Source: Montifringilla adamsi
Taxonomy: Eukaryota; Chordata; Aves; Passeriformes; Passeridae
Assembly (NCBI GenBank): GCA_017590115.1
Contig: JAGGNK010008670.1
Span: forward strand, 2,108,001-2,172,000
Direction: 5' to 3'
Length of the DNA stretch: 64,000 bases
Each line of letters opens with the position of its first letter. Within the stretch, counting starts at the first letter, position 1. The position numbers were made by a program, and so were the translations under genes. The notes under the pieces were generated by a model that did no database searches, was not told the origin of the DNA, and saw only the letters and a program-made list of their open reading frames with translations. Shown here piece after piece: positions 1-11,285 of this stretch.

Positions 1-40
1 GGATCCGCTGGCATCCAGGGTGTGAATGCTCCCATCCAAC

Positions 41-271
41 AGGAAAACGTGGAGTCGGGGTTTAAAAGTTCAAACCAACTCCTCGAAAATGTGAAATTGA
101 GGTTTAAAAGTTCAAACCAGCTCCTGGGCTGCTCCTGGAAAACGTGGAATTCAGTTTGTTTAAAAGTTCAAACCAGCTCCTGGAAAACAAGGCATTGGGG
201 TTTAAAAGTTCAAACCAACTCCTGGAGAATGTGGAATTGGAGATTAAAAGTTCAGACCAGTGCCTGGGCTG
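41..271. repeat. 42-bp minisatellite, about 5 units
   Basis: The core TTTAAAAGTTCAAACCA recurs at 61, 103, 159, 201 and 243 (last copy slightly changed). Spacings are 42, 56, 42 and 42 bp. The 56-bp interval carries a 14-bp internal gain at the CTCCTGG motif, as expected from slippage. A partial unit precedes the first core from about 41. Units differ by several substitutions, so the array is not very young. Overlapping reading frames here only reflect the repeat. Confidence 0.9.
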
Positions 272-369
272 TTCTGTTCTCACCACGATGGTTGTGGCTC
301 TTCCTTATTTATCAATAACGTAAGGGAAAAAAGTAGCCTTGATTTTCTTAATTCCAGGGGTGGTTCAGG

Positions 370-570
370 ATGGAGATCAGCAGGAATTTCCCCATGGAAA
401 GGGTGCTCAGGCCTTGGAAGAGGCTCCCAGGGAGGTTTGGAGTGCCCATCCCTGGAGGTATCCAAGGAATTCCTGGATGTGTCTCTCAGTGCTCTGGGCT
501 GGGGACAAGGTGGGGATTGGACTCCATAATCTTGGAGGGCTTTTCCAATCTCAATTATCCTGGGGTTCTT
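370..570 (+). mobile_element. CR1 LINE 3' fragment
   Basis: Matches the avian CR1 3' untranslated end as I know it: a GGAATTTCCCCATGG block, a CCCAGGGAGGTTTGGAG block, a CATCCCTGGAGGT block, then the terminal CTTGGAGGGCTTTTCCAA. The 5' end is truncated, as is usual for CR1, and no coding part is left. There is no poly(A) tail, which is normal for this family. Confidence 0.85.
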
Positions 571-1104
571 TTCATGTGTCTTAAAGGAAAACTTTTGGTT
601 TTCCTTCAAAATTTAATTTCCTTCAAACTTTAGTTTTTCCTTCAGACAGCTCAATGCTGAAATGGTTTGGAAGAGAAAGGAAGAAAATATTTTGCCAAAC
701 TGCTGTAAATCTGTTTATTGATAATCATCTTATGAGAAATTGATAGATTTTTACTTTTAATCCTAATTTGGGAGGGAAAATATCCCAAATACCACTACAA
801 TAAACCCATTTCTTCCCCAGCTCTACTCAAGCTGCAGATTTATTTCACTACAAATTCAGTTACCTTCTCCTGAAAGGTCAAATAAAAATGGTCTTTTACT
901 ACTGGCTTGACATTTTATTAAAATCCTGTTTTATCATGTATAGGAAGAGAAGTGGTGGTGTGGGAATGCACAAGAGTGGACAGGGGAGTTCTGCCAGGTT
1001 CCAGCCACTGGATCTGCATCTCTGAGCCTCTTCACCATAGTAAATATATTTTTCTCAGCTCAGTTTCTGACAATAAAATTGTTCTTAAGTTTCCATATGC
1101 TTTT
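571..1104. other. Unique AT-rich non-coding sequence
   Basis: No gene, RNA or recognisable repeat was seen. AATAAA occurs several times (for example in AATAAAAATGG near 882), but no transcript can be tied to it. Confidence 0.6.
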
Positions 1105-1280
1105 TGGTTTTGATTTTTGTTGTTGTTGTTGTTGTTTTTGTTTGTTTGCTTGGTTGGTTTTGGTTTTTTTGTTTGTTTGGGGGGGTTGGTTGGTTGGTTT
1201 CATTTTTGTTTGTTTTTTTGGCTTTTTTGTTTGGTTGGTTGGTTTTTTTGCTTTGTTTTGTTTTTGTGGGCTTTTTTAGA
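1105..1280. repeat. G/T-rich low-complexity block
   Basis: Begins with a (GTT)n run near 1125-1140, then irregular TTTG, GGTT and T-run motifs to about 1280. The plus strand has almost no A or C. Phe/Cys/Leu/Val-rich reading frames here are artefacts of composition. It resembles the blocks at 13272-13445 (opposite strand) and 20991-21151. Confidence 0.9.
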
Positions 1281-1390
1281 ATTTTTTAGTCCTCCTGTTA
1301 ATCTGGATTTTCATGAATATCCATCAGTTGTGCTGCCACGTCCCCCTCCCGCCACCAGCATGACCTGGGAAGTTCTTGAGGGGCACCCAG

Positions 1391-1486
1391 CTCTGGAAAG
1401 CAGCAGGAGCTGGGAATTTCTGCTCTGAAAAGCAGCAGAAATGGGGAATTCACACTCTGAAGAGCAGCAGAGTGAGGAGTTACCAC
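1391..1486. repeat. Three tandem 32-bp units
   Basis: Units start at 1391, 1423 and 1455, each opening with CTCTGRARAGCAGCAG and ending in a GGGAATT-like stretch (the third is more diverged). Adjacent units share roughly three quarters of positions by eye, so this is an old local duplication. Confidence 0.85.
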
Positions 1487-2106
1487 AACCAGCCCGAGCA
1501 TGAGCAGCTTGCACTGTGGTGGCCTCAGTTTTCAGCCACCTTTGCTTCATTAAGGCAATTCCATCAGAATTAAGGGAAGAGTTAGTGCCTGCTTTAAGGG
1601 CCTATAATCAGAATTAATGAGTTTCATCTCTCAGAGCCATTAGATTGTTAATCAGGACATGGGGAGTTCAATAAAGGGGGTTGACGAAGATTTATGGTGT
1701 TACCAAAATGGAAAAGAAGAGAGATAATTTTTAAAAATGAATAAATATTGGTGGGTTTCCATGTTTGCCACCCCTTTAGGGAAAAATAAACCCATAAATC
1801 CATCACTGCCCTACAGGCAGAGTGGGATTTCTTTCACCTGGTTTCATGTTTCTGATGAACTCGTTCCCATTCTGGTGAACAGAGGTTGTGAAATGCATTC
1901 AGGTTCCCATCCCTCATTAAGATTTACTCAAATTTTGAATAGTTTCTTAGATTTTTTTCCTTTTTTCATGCCCTGTTTTCCTCCCACACTTTTGTGCTCA
2001 GTTGAAGTTCATGAGGCTGTTGTGAGGACGCAAATGTAGATTTAAAAAATCATTAATTACACATTTTAAGCAGGAAAAAATCCCCCAAAATCTGAATAAA
2101 TAACCA
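1487..2106. other. Unique non-coding sequence
   Basis: AT-rich, with TTAAT-type motifs around 1600-1660. No repeat family or credible exon was recognised. Confidence 0.6.
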
Positions 2107-2215
2107 CCCTCTACCATGGGCAGGGACACTTCTCACCCTCCAGGTTGCTCCAAGCCCCATCCAACCTGGCCTTGGACACTTCCAGGGATCCAGGGGCAGC
2201 CACAGCTGCTCTGGA
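2107..2215 (-). mobile_element. CR1 LINE fragment (minus)
   Basis: Plus strand reads as the reverse complement of a CR1 end: CCATGGGCAGGGACACTT, then GTTGCTCCAAGCCCCATCCA, CTGGCCTTGGACACTTCCAG and CAGGGGCAGCCACAG. The outermost 3' hairpin end of the element is missing. Confidence 0.85.
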
Positions 2216-3284
2216 AAATCCATTCCTTGCTGCCAAATTCCAGTATCTTCAAACTCTGCTAGGGCCAGTCCATCCTTATTTCCCAGTGTTCACTTTACAT
2301 GCAACACAAAAACGGTGGAAATTCTAATAAAGGGGAAATTTTCTAAGGGCTAAAAGCATTTTTGCCATTGCAAAGCATTCACCAGCTCCCATTAAATATT
2401 TTCTCTTTTTAATTGCAAATGACAGCTCGGAATGGCTCTGTTTTTACTGCACTTTGGAACATATTAGTTTTTTCCCTTCAGGGGAAGAAATGAATTTTCC
2501 CCTCCAATCAAATGTAATCTAGAGCATTTAAATAATTCTTTTCCCAAACACATTCTTCAGTCCTGCCTATGAATGAAAACAGAGATTTATTCTTGTGCTC
2601 AATTTTTAAGGTTTTTTTTTTTTTCTTTTTTGATTTTGAGCTTGGATTTTTCCAGCGGAAATTAACCAATTTTTCAATGCAATTATGAAATTCCAGTTTT
2701 TGCAGCACATTTCTGACTAATGTCTATCCATTCACCTAGAGGGAAGGAATACAGAACTGTCTGAGGGAATGCAGAGCTGTATTCAACTCATTTCTGGTTG
2801 ATAAAATCACAGGTCTCCAGGTCCTATTGCAATTGCAGGACTGAATATCTGCTTTTATTTCAGTTTAGTGTTTTAGAGGATGAAAGGTCACAATTTCTTG
2901 TCAGCAGCAAGCTGTAATTATATGTATTTATATTAAACTTTCCAGATCCCACTCATTAACATTTCCTTGGCACAGGCACAGTTTATATTGTGATGTAGTC
3001 CTTTTGTGGAAAGGTTGTGAGGGCTCTGGTAATCTTTGACTTGCTGGTGTTTCCTCTTCTGAAAATGCTGGGGCTGCATCAAAACAGAAGCAAAGAAGAG
3101 GAGAGAACAAAGCCTGAACTCTGGGTTTTATTTTATTCAGCTAAACAATCTCATTCCATCATAGCAACACTGATTTTACTCAATGAAATCAACAAAAGCC
3201 ATTAAGAGCTCAAGCCTCTGTGCTGTAACTGCTCCTGGATGCTCAGAAAACTTCTGCTGAAGGCACCTCTGGAGAACATCTGGC
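2216..3284. other. Unique non-coding sequence
   Basis: No gene recognised. The part at about 2340-2480 is repeat-free and has TAAT-type cores (CCATTAAATATT, TTTAATTGCAAAT). A short poly(T) tract lies near 2613-2624. Confidence 0.55.
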
Positions 3285-3395
3285 CAAAGCTTCTGCTCAA
3301 GCCAGGACTGAAACAAAGTCAGATTTAACTTCAGAGCTGGGCCAGGCTGCTCAGAGCCTTGGTCACGCAAGTTTGGAACATTTTCCAAGCAAATA
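3285..3395 (-). mobile_element. Possible ancient CR1 fragment
   Basis: A weak resemblance to an old CR1 internal region in reverse complement: TCTGCTCAAGCCAGGA, then GGCTGCTCAGAGCCTTGG and TTTGGAACATTTTCCAAG. Too diverged to be sure. A 137-codon minus-strand frame across this stretch has no domain I recognise. Confidence 0.35.
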
Positions 3396-4090
3396 AAGAC
3401 ACAACACATTTCTCTTCCATCCTGAGCTCTGCAGGGACGTAACTTTTCTCTCTGCTTCCCAAAGATGGGAAGGCACAGCTGGAAATACTGCCCTGGGGTG
3501 AATTCTCCACCTTTCCCTTCTTCCCCACTGAAAATAAAATTGTCATACACAATTTTAAGTAGCAATAAAAATAACTCTATTGTCGTCACAGTGACTATTC
3601 TAATGAAGGCTTAATTAGAAGAAAATCAAGGGGGATACTTTGAAAGACACTTTTTCTCAGAGAGAGGAATTTTATTTGCTTGATTTTTTTCTTTGTCCCC
3701 AACTCCTCCCTGTGTTGTTTGAAGCTGCAAAGGCAATAAAAAATTTTAGGGAAAAATATATTTAGGTGGCTTTTGGCTTTTATTTCTGACCACTGAAGAG
3801 TTATTTTTATCAAGGTGGATTTCTTCAGTGGGATCCATTAGTGGAATGGAGTGTAATTAATGGTTCACCAAATACCCCACTGCTCTTTCCCATGGTTTTC
3901 TTGTTCAGGTTTCCTTTTGTTTGAACATTAAGGAATCTCCAGGCTTTAAAAATATCTGGTAAAATTCCCTTCTATATATCCCAGCCTTGCTGACTTCTCT
4001 CCTGTGAAGAACTGTCCTGCCCCATTTCTGCTCCTGGAGGACTCATCCAAAACTCAGCATTTTGGGGCTATTTGCTTTTGCAATTCCATC
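3396..4090. other. Unique non-coding sequence
   Basis: AT-rich. Nothing recognised apart from AATAAA-like motifs. Confidence 0.55.
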
Positions 4091-4198
4091 ACAGAATCAT
4101 GGAATGGTTCGGGTTGGGAAAGAACTTAAAAGTTCAACCAGTTCCAACCCCCTGCAAGGGCGAGGACACTTCCACCAGAGCAGGTTGCTCCACCTGGG
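4091..4198 (-). mobile_element. CR1 LINE 3' end (minus)
   Basis: Starts with ACAGAATCATGGAATGGTTC, the reverse complement of the CR1 3' terminus, followed by GGGTTGGGAAAGAACTT and CAGGTTGCTCC. Only about 110 bp of the element remains. Confidence 0.88.
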
Positions 4199-5980
4199 TG
4201 ATTTCAAAGCTTTTCTCCTTTCCAAAATCCAGAATGTTCCCTGAGCACGATTCGCTCCTCTCACCCAAATAAAGGCGTTCATTAGAGCATCCAGATTTCA
4301 GATCTCCACTGAGAAAGGAAAAAAATGCCGTTCCAAATTCTGCTGAGCTCTCCTTGGGTGCTGCTGTCCCCAAAATCCACGTGTGGCCACAGGCACCTGG
4401 CTGCAGTTGGCTGCTGCTCCTAATTGCTGCAGGTTTTACCACGAGCTAATTGCCTGCTCTGAGCCCGTTGTGTAAAGCAGGGGAAGTAATGGCCCATGAG
4501 ACATTAGAGGTGATTAGGAAAAATAAAGTTCTGTGGAAGACTGAGATGTTGGCTGCCTGGAAGTTATTTCTTCACTTAAATTCCAGCAGCTCAGGTGGGC
4601 AGGAGGATACAGCAGGAAAATTAAAAGTGGAGTGGTTAAGCTGCTACTCAGCCTGAGTTAGCAAATTAAGAACAAGACAAATAAACAAAAGACTCCTCCA
4701 GATTATATTTGATCAAATTAACAGGGAAAAAAAAAAAAAAAAAAAAAAAAAGCAGGTGAGGACCTGATAGAAAATTAAAAAAATGCAGAGTGAATTTTTC
4801 ACTACTTCAAATAAAGGTAATTACTGGAAAACTGGAGTAGGGAATGTGGTTTTCGTGGTGTTATTGACCTGGGATTTTTCACACAGGATCTCAGCAGCTT
4901 GAAAATATCCTGGCAATCTAGAAGTCAAATAAAAAAAAAATGTTTCTTGAAGGGGGAAAAAATAAAAAATAGTGATCACATTAAATCAGAATTGACTTTC
5001 ATTCTGGCCAGACTATGGCTACATGATGATAAATTAATTTTTCATAGAGAAATTTGCTTAAAAGCACATGAACATGTGAAGGGTAAGTGGAGCATCTGAA
5101 GCTGAAGAGGCTGCAAAAATATTGCAGTAAAAAAATCTCTTTGAGTAAATTATTAAAAGTATATAGAAGTGATGAAACAATGCAGTATTTTAATAACCAC
5201 GCTGAGCCTCGAGCCTTTTCAGGTCTAGGCTGGAATCTGGGTCCAATGAGGATTTAAAAGGACCCCACCTCCAGGGGGGGATTAGGCACCCACACTGCTT
5301 TGGGAAGCTCCTCCCCAGGCATTTATTAAACACAGATTATCTGTTCTTTCTTTTGAGAGTTCTTGATCTATCCTACAATAAAATCTAACAGTACATTTTC
5401 ATTTTAAATGACAGATAGTCATGATCCTGTCAGAGCTTTCCATTGGGAAACCTAATTTTTAGTTTTGAAATAGCAAAATAATGCTGGAGAAAAGTCTTAG
5501 AGGGATGAATTTGCTCATCAACATCCTCATATCTGCCAGCCTCTAACTTTAGGGGAACTTTGGTTCAGGCTTTGGATTGAAAAGTGGGGTTTTTTGAGCA
5601 AAAGTATTGTGTGATATAAACCAGAAATCTTCCAGCCTAGTCTTTTAAATTCTGGAGGGTTCATGTTTAAAGAAATGTTTTGCTGTCAGCAGACAAATAC
5701 TGAAATAATTGTTCTCTAGGGGATGACAAACACCCGTTAAAATGCAGACACACATCCAGTTCTTCATTTTTAGAGCACACTAAAAGTTTGATACACTGGG
5801 GACTGGCAGATTGATCAGGGAATCTGGAGGTTGGACAACAAACAATTTCTCATTTCTGTCTACAGCAGCTGAACCCAAGCTTTGAGGTGAGAATGATTCA
5901 ATGGCACAAAAGGTTTTGATTCACCCCAATTTTACAAAATCTCCTGATGCTAAAAAAGTTCTGATGGAGGAATAGGGGGG
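4199..5980. other. Unique non-coding sequence with one poly(A) run
   Basis: About 1.8 kb without a recognised element other than the homopolymer listed separately. No exon or RNA signal was seen. Confidence 0.6.
4727..4751. repeat. A25 homopolymer
   Basis: An uninterrupted run of 25 A. Upstream sequence is AT-rich but not recognisable as a SINE or processed pseudogene, so whether it is a retrotransposition tail is undecided. Confidence 0.95.
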
Positions 5981-6464
5981 TGTTGGTGCAGGAGAGGCTC
6001 CTCTTGATGCCTTGTGCAGGCTGCCCTGGAGCAGAGGCTGGCCAGAGCTCCAGAATAAAGCAGGGATGGATTCAAAGGATCTCCTCCATGGATCCACCTT
6101 GGGCAGCACAAGAGCCCAGCCAGGGCTGCAGCCAAGATGAACCCAAATGGTCCCAAAATGCACGAGCGCTCCCGGGGTCTCTCCCTGGGATCAGCTCTGC
6201 TCCATGTGCACATTGCAGTTCAGTGTCCAATTCCAGCTCAGCCCCTGCACTCCCATCCTGCTTGTTTTTCTCTCTGCAGCCCACGGGGTTTGTGCTCTTG
6301 GGCTGAGATTTGGATCATTTGTCCTTGGTGCCCAGCTGGAGCAGGAATTGTTTTGTCTCCCTGCTCTGTGCACAGAGCTCACCATGCCCTGATGTGAAGC
6401 TCAGAACTGCACACTAAAGCAGCACAGAACCTGAAACATAGAAAAGCTGAAACCTGAGACATCA
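5981..6464. mobile_element. LTR-like repeat, fuller copy
   Basis: Most of this stretch recurs at 45612-45945, which shows that it is a dispersed repeat. Candidate ends are TG (5981) and CA (6464), the usual LTR termini, giving 484 bp. I recall similar sequence as a passerine ERV-L-type LTR, but orientation and family are not certain. No clear target-site duplication is visible at these ends, so the true ends may differ. There is no retroviral coding sequence beside it. Confidence 0.6.
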
Positions 6465-6670
6465 CTGTAGCACTGGTGAGGTTCCCAAAAATGCAGCAGG
6501 AACTGTGCCAATCTGCAAGAAAAGAGGTGAGGTCAATCAGCTGGGATAACCCAGTCCTGCTGTGGCTGTGAGGGCCAGGGGGAGGGGTCCAGGCCCAGCT
6601 GGGGTTGGGTGGGTTTAGGTTTAGGCTTAGATTTAAGAGGGAGGAGGAGGAGTGGTTTGGCTTTTGCTTT

Positions 6671-6778
6671 CTCAGAATCATTTTGGTTGGAGAAGACCTC
6701 TAAAATATTCCAGTCCAACAATTCTGGTACTGCTGTGCCTTCCACTCAACCACGTCCCCAAGTGCCACATCTCCTGGA
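6671..6778 (-). mobile_element. CR1 LINE 3' end (minus)
   Basis: TCAGAATCATTTTGGTTGGA followed by AGACCTCTAAAAT, TCCAGTCCAACA and CCACGTCCCCAAGTGCCACA. This is an older CR1 subfamily end than the copies near 61-62 kb, judged by its divergence. Confidence 0.8.
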
Positions 6779-9536
6779 GAAGGTAGGGAAGGAGGTGTTC
6801 TTGTCGTGTTCATGATGGTTAAAATAATACTTTTTATGGCTTTTCCCCCTTCTTTGTATTTGTGTTAATGAGCATTTGTCCTCTTTTGTGTCACAGAGAT
6901 TCTGGGTAAAATCCTTACCTTTGGCAATGCATTATATGTCCTTTAAGGTGTTAAAAACCAGCAGAATTTGTATTTTCAACTGTGTTTTGGCCCAAGTCTT
7001 TTCAGAGGAGTTGTTTATTAGGTACTCTGGCTAATGAAGTGTCCTTTGATAATTAATTTGTCAGATTCAATTTATTTTTTCATAGAAAAAAAAAAAAAGT
7101 TGAATGTCTAGCTTTGGTGTAAAATTCAGGGCGAGTAGGTTCAGACAATGCTGCTAAAAATAGTAAAAAATTAGTGTTGTGGGTTCAGCCAGAACCTGCT
7201 GGATTTATGAGTGTTGGGACTGGTGGATTAATAAATTTTGGGACTGGATTGGGTGGTGCAGGAGGTGGCTGGGTTGTAATTGTCTGTGAAATGTGAGCAT
7301 GAGACCCAGTTCTCTTTGGGTGAACCTGTTTGGGGGCGATTCCACCCCAGGGCTTGGCCTCCCTGCCCCCACAATAATTAGTGGGGATTTTTGTACAGAG
7401 AAAAGATGGGCTTTGCATTCCTTCATCTCAAAACTGTTGGGAAATCTGGGAAATAACTTTTAGTAAAAAATGAGCATTCATGGGAGAGGTTTGCTCAGCA
7501 CTGGGATAGTTCAAGGACTTGGTTTTCTATGCCCAGGCACCACAAAAAGGGATAGAAAAAAATATATATCAGGCAGCAAAGCACAAGATGAGGGTTTCTG
7601 GGGCAATCTTGGTGCTATAATACTGATAAGCAGGGAATTCTGATATTTTTTAGGAAAATAATTCCAAAATATAGCCACTGCAATGGAGTTGTGACTGCTT
7701 GAAGTCAAGTAAAATCTGTTCCTTGTGCTCCCTGTTTTCAAGAATGTTAATTAGGAGTTAACTGGTGTGGAAGGTTGGATTTTTCTGGGATTTTTGGTGA
7801 TTCTCTCTGGATATGAGGGTATTAATAAGTTCTGCCTGGGTGTTGGTTACTATGACACCATTAATAAGGACAGGCTGTTTCTATGGTAGACATGCAGAAT
7901 GTTTTAGGTGTAAAGATGGCTCCAAGACAAAAAAATATCCCTTATTTTCTCTTGATAACAACACAAATGAAAGCTGTCATTAGAAGGTTATTAAAGCTTT
8001 ATGGCTTTTTTAAATTATTTCTTGTTTGCTGTTTGGGGCTGGAGGTGTTTGGGTCCATGTGGTTTAAGGAATGTTGCCTGGAAATTCAGTTTGGTTTAGA
8101 GTTCCTCCTCAGACTCATCCAGGATGTTATTCCAAGCCATGTGCAAGTGCTAATCATCGCTTATAAATAAGAATAAAACAGAGTTTAGGCTGAAAAATAA
8201 CCTGAGGCTGGCAGGGTTTGTTTGGGATGGGTTGCAATCGCATTGTTCCCACTGGAATGCTGCAGTTTTCTGCAAAGGAAAATGCTGGCTACGCTGCATG
8301 ATTCCAGGGAGCTGCCAATCCTAAGGGAATTAAAATGCATTTGTGCATGTGTTCACATAATTTTTAAATCCTCTGGGAGCCTTGTTTTCCTGCTGCCTCC
8401 ATCTCCCATCCCTCCTCAGCAGTGCCACCACAGGCTGTGGCACGTTGTGAGCAAAGGACCAAACCTGCGCTGTCCCTGGCACCTCTTTTGTCATTAAATT
8501 CCCAGAAAATCACTGCCACGGTTCAGTTTTCATTTGTTGCTTTTTTCTCTGCATGCCTTTTTTTTTTTTTTTTTGCCTTTGCCATCCATTTTTACCAACC
8601 CCAGTGCTTTGCCTGGAGGGGACATCCTTGGGGAGCAGCTTTTATTTATCGGGTCAGGATGCGAGACAGCGAACAAATATTGTCCTGGATGCTCGGGGGC
8701 TGCATGTGAAGAGGGAAGCCGAGCTAAAAGCAGGAGATGGAGTCTCCCAGCTCCCATCCATCACTAGATGGCACGCTGGGAGTGGGAATGTGCCCGGGCT
8801 GGGTTAATTCATGCAGACACTCAGGAACCCAGCAGCGACAGGCGGCTCACAGCCCCGGTGCAAGGGACAGAAGCTGAGCAGACAATTAACTGGGAGCAGA
8901 CGTGTGTGGCACAGCTCCTGGCTGGGTGGGTGGCTCGGCCACCAGGGAATGTTTGCTGTTAAAACGTCAAGGGAATCTCCGGTTTCTTTTTTTTTATTAT
9001 TGTTATTATATTACTTATATTTATATGTGGGTGTTACAGCCAAACAACAGCTCTCAAGCATCAGCAAAATTCAATTTTTTGTTCACTATCACAAATGCCT
9101 TGCTAGTGGCACCTTGTATTATTTATATTACATAAATCTAAGCATTCCACTTGGAATCAGACACAAAATGAGCTCTTGGAGAGTTTGGAATGGCAGCAGC
9201 CAAGCTCCTGCTCTCCCTGTCCCCAGTGGCAACAGAGACCTGCTCTGCCTTATGTCAAGGGGGAATTCCTCGTACAGTCCCACCACAATTTTAGGTTCTT
9301 AAATAGTTTCTGCTGGTTTTACTGCCCCTTCTGAGGGTGCTGGTCCTTGATTCCCCTCTCCTGCATGCCCAAATTCTGCTGCTCCCATGGGATGCTGCTC
9401 TGACTGCTGCAATCAGTGCTTCTGGATCAGCTGGTGTTGGCTGCCTCTGGGAAGAAAAGAAAGAAAAAGGAAAAAATAAACCCAATCCAAACAAATTGAA
9501 TCCTGTGGCCAACCCACACTCATTCACAGAAAGTAC
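6779..9536. other. Unique non-coding sequence
   Basis: About 2.8 kb. Contains A14 at 7085-7098, a short repeat of the phrase TTGGGACTGG around 7214-7247, and the T17 run listed separately. A 163-codon plus-strand frame (8811-9302) is hydrophobic and low-complexity and has no recognised domain. Confidence 0.6.
8558..8574. repeat. T17 homopolymer
   Basis: Uninterrupted poly(T) after GCATGCC. No recognisable retroelement body lies beside it. Confidence 0.95.
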
Positions 9537-9795
9537 AGTCGTGGAATTGTGGATATGGGGTTGGAAAAGATCTTAAAAATCATCAAATTCCACCCCTGCC
9601 ATGGCAGGGACACCTTCCACTGCTCCAAGCTGCTCCAAGCCCCAATGTCCAACCTGGCCTTGGATAATTCCAGGGATCCAGGGGCAGCCACAGCTCCTCT
9701 GGGAATTTGTGTCAGGGCTTGCCCACCCTTATGTCATGGAATTTTTTCCCAGTTTGGAGCCATTCCCTTCTGTCCTATCCAAGATCCTGTTCAGT
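9537..9795 (-). mobile_element. CR1 LINE fragment (minus)
   Basis: GGGTTGGAAAAGATCTTAAA, CATGGCAGGGACACCTTCCA, TGGCCTTGGATAATTCCAGG and CAGGGGCAGCCACAGCTCCT, followed by a degraded GAGCCATTCCCTTCTGTCCT block. About 260 bp of the 3' part of the element. Confidence 0.9.
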
Positions 9796-11116
9796 CTTCT
9801 CTTTAATTGTAAATGCAATAGAGTTATACTGGGATTTTCTGCAGGGACAACACAGAGTAATGGGAATTTCAGTGAACTGGGATTTAAACCTCAGTGTTTA
9901 AATCTGATCTCTCGAGGACTGATCACAAACTTCCTCCGTGTTCTCCACAGTGTTCTCCCCACCTGTATTTGATGAATTATTGCACCCTCACTGACACCAT
10001 TTTTGTGTTTTGGATTCTAACCCCTCTGACAGCAAGTGATGGCTGCACTGACTGTCCCTGGCGTTTTTTGGATGCTGTGGTGGGAAAATGAGGAAATCTT
10101 GGCTAATTGCCTTCAGGAGGAGCAAACTGGGGGATGAAAGGAGCACAGATCCATGTGCCAGTGGCTGTTGTTTGTCAGAGCTGAGGAGATTTGTGATGGC
10201 TTAGAGGTGGTGAAGGAGTTGCTGTGTCATTCCAAGGAATGTGACAACTCCCAGTTTGGCCAAATGCCTGCAATCCCCCCGAGGTGATTCAGACACAGAT
10301 AAATCTTTGCTAGAGACCCAATTTCATTGATATTTTCCATCTTCCTGCTGCTGGATATGCTTCAGACAACTCAGTGACAATCATAAACTCCAATATCACG
10401 GGAAGATCAAGGGACAAGAGCCAACTTTGGAGTTTGGGCTGTTTCTGTCCACATTTGTCATGAGAACAGCGGGATGCCCTCGACTGCAGATGCCACTAAG
10501 AGCTCCAAAAAGGCATCACATCTTGTCTCTGCTGTAGGCAGCTGGATCAACAAATCCTTTGAAAAATACAGCCACAGTATCCATGGTGTTTCTGACAGGC
10601 TTTGGGAGTTTGATCACCCTTGGAAAAAAACCCCAGCTCTGGAGTTAACAAAGGAACAAGCAAAGCCCCAGATTACCTTGACTGCTGCAAAATCCAGATT
10701 TTGGTATAAGGAGAGAAAATCAAACCTATTTGTATAAATGTGATGCTCCTCTGAAGCGTTACTTCCTTCCAGAGAGTTAGTTGTTCAAAATTCCCAGGAA
10801 AATAGGGGAATACAGCTTTGTTGGAGGGCAGAGTGACAAGAAAAAGCCAGCTCACCCTTTTAGGAGGGTGCTGGATGAATATCTTCAAATTCCAATGTAT
10901 TTTAGAGAAGCAAAGAGTTTCTGCAGGAAAAAGCTGAGATCCAACTCTCCTTTCTGTCCCTGTCAGACTCCTATTAATAGTATTAATATTAATAAGGTTT
11001 CAGGGGTGTTTTTAAAGGGAATAATATTCAAACAATGTTCAGACATGCTGACTGGGTTTTACTGTGGGAGGTTTGAAATGACATCACACCATTAGGTAAA
11101 ATAAAGGGTGATCATG
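9796..11116. other. Unique non-coding sequence
   Basis: No recognisable repeat or gene. The 10474-10737 plus-strand frame is polar and uncommonly protein-like, but 87 codons without homology or splice context is not enough for a call. Confidence 0.55.
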
Positions 11117-11285
11117 TTATCATGGAATGGTTTGGGTTGGGAGAGGCTTTAGGGATCATATCCAGCCTGTGTCAGGGCTTCACCTCCCTCACAAGGAAGT
11201 TTTTTCTTAATATTTAATCTAAATTTGGATTCTTTCTGTTGGAAGCCATTCCATTATCCATAACTCCTGATCCATTCCATGCACA
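11117..11285 (-). mobile_element. CR1 LINE fragment (minus)
   Basis: Begins TTATCATGGAATGGTTTGGG, then GTTGGGAGAGGCTTTAGGGA and an eroded interior with CAAGGAAGTTTTTTCTTAAT, continuing to GGAAGCCATTCCATTATCC. It appears more diverged than most copies here. Confidence 0.8.

Noticed and set aside
1..6. GGATCC at the first base, suggesting a cloning site
   Set aside because: A BamHI site can occur there by chance or by clone design; nothing else in the window supports vector sequence.
1079..1428. Overlapping Phe/Cys/Leu-rich frames resembling membrane proteins
   Set aside because: Products of the G/T-rich low-complexity block.
4727..4751. Poly(A) run as the tail of a processed pseudogene
   Set aside because: No recognisable gene-like sequence or target-site duplication could be found around it.
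6137..6397. Frames conserved between 5.98-6.46 kb and 45.6-45.95 kb
   Set aside because: Identity comes from the shared LTR-like repeat; all frames are equally conserved, so there is no coding signal.
8811..9302. 163-codon plus-strand open frame with a hydrophobic stretch
   Set aside because: The hydrophobic part comes from a TTATTATTA-type tract (about 8987-9030); no membrane protein family recognised.
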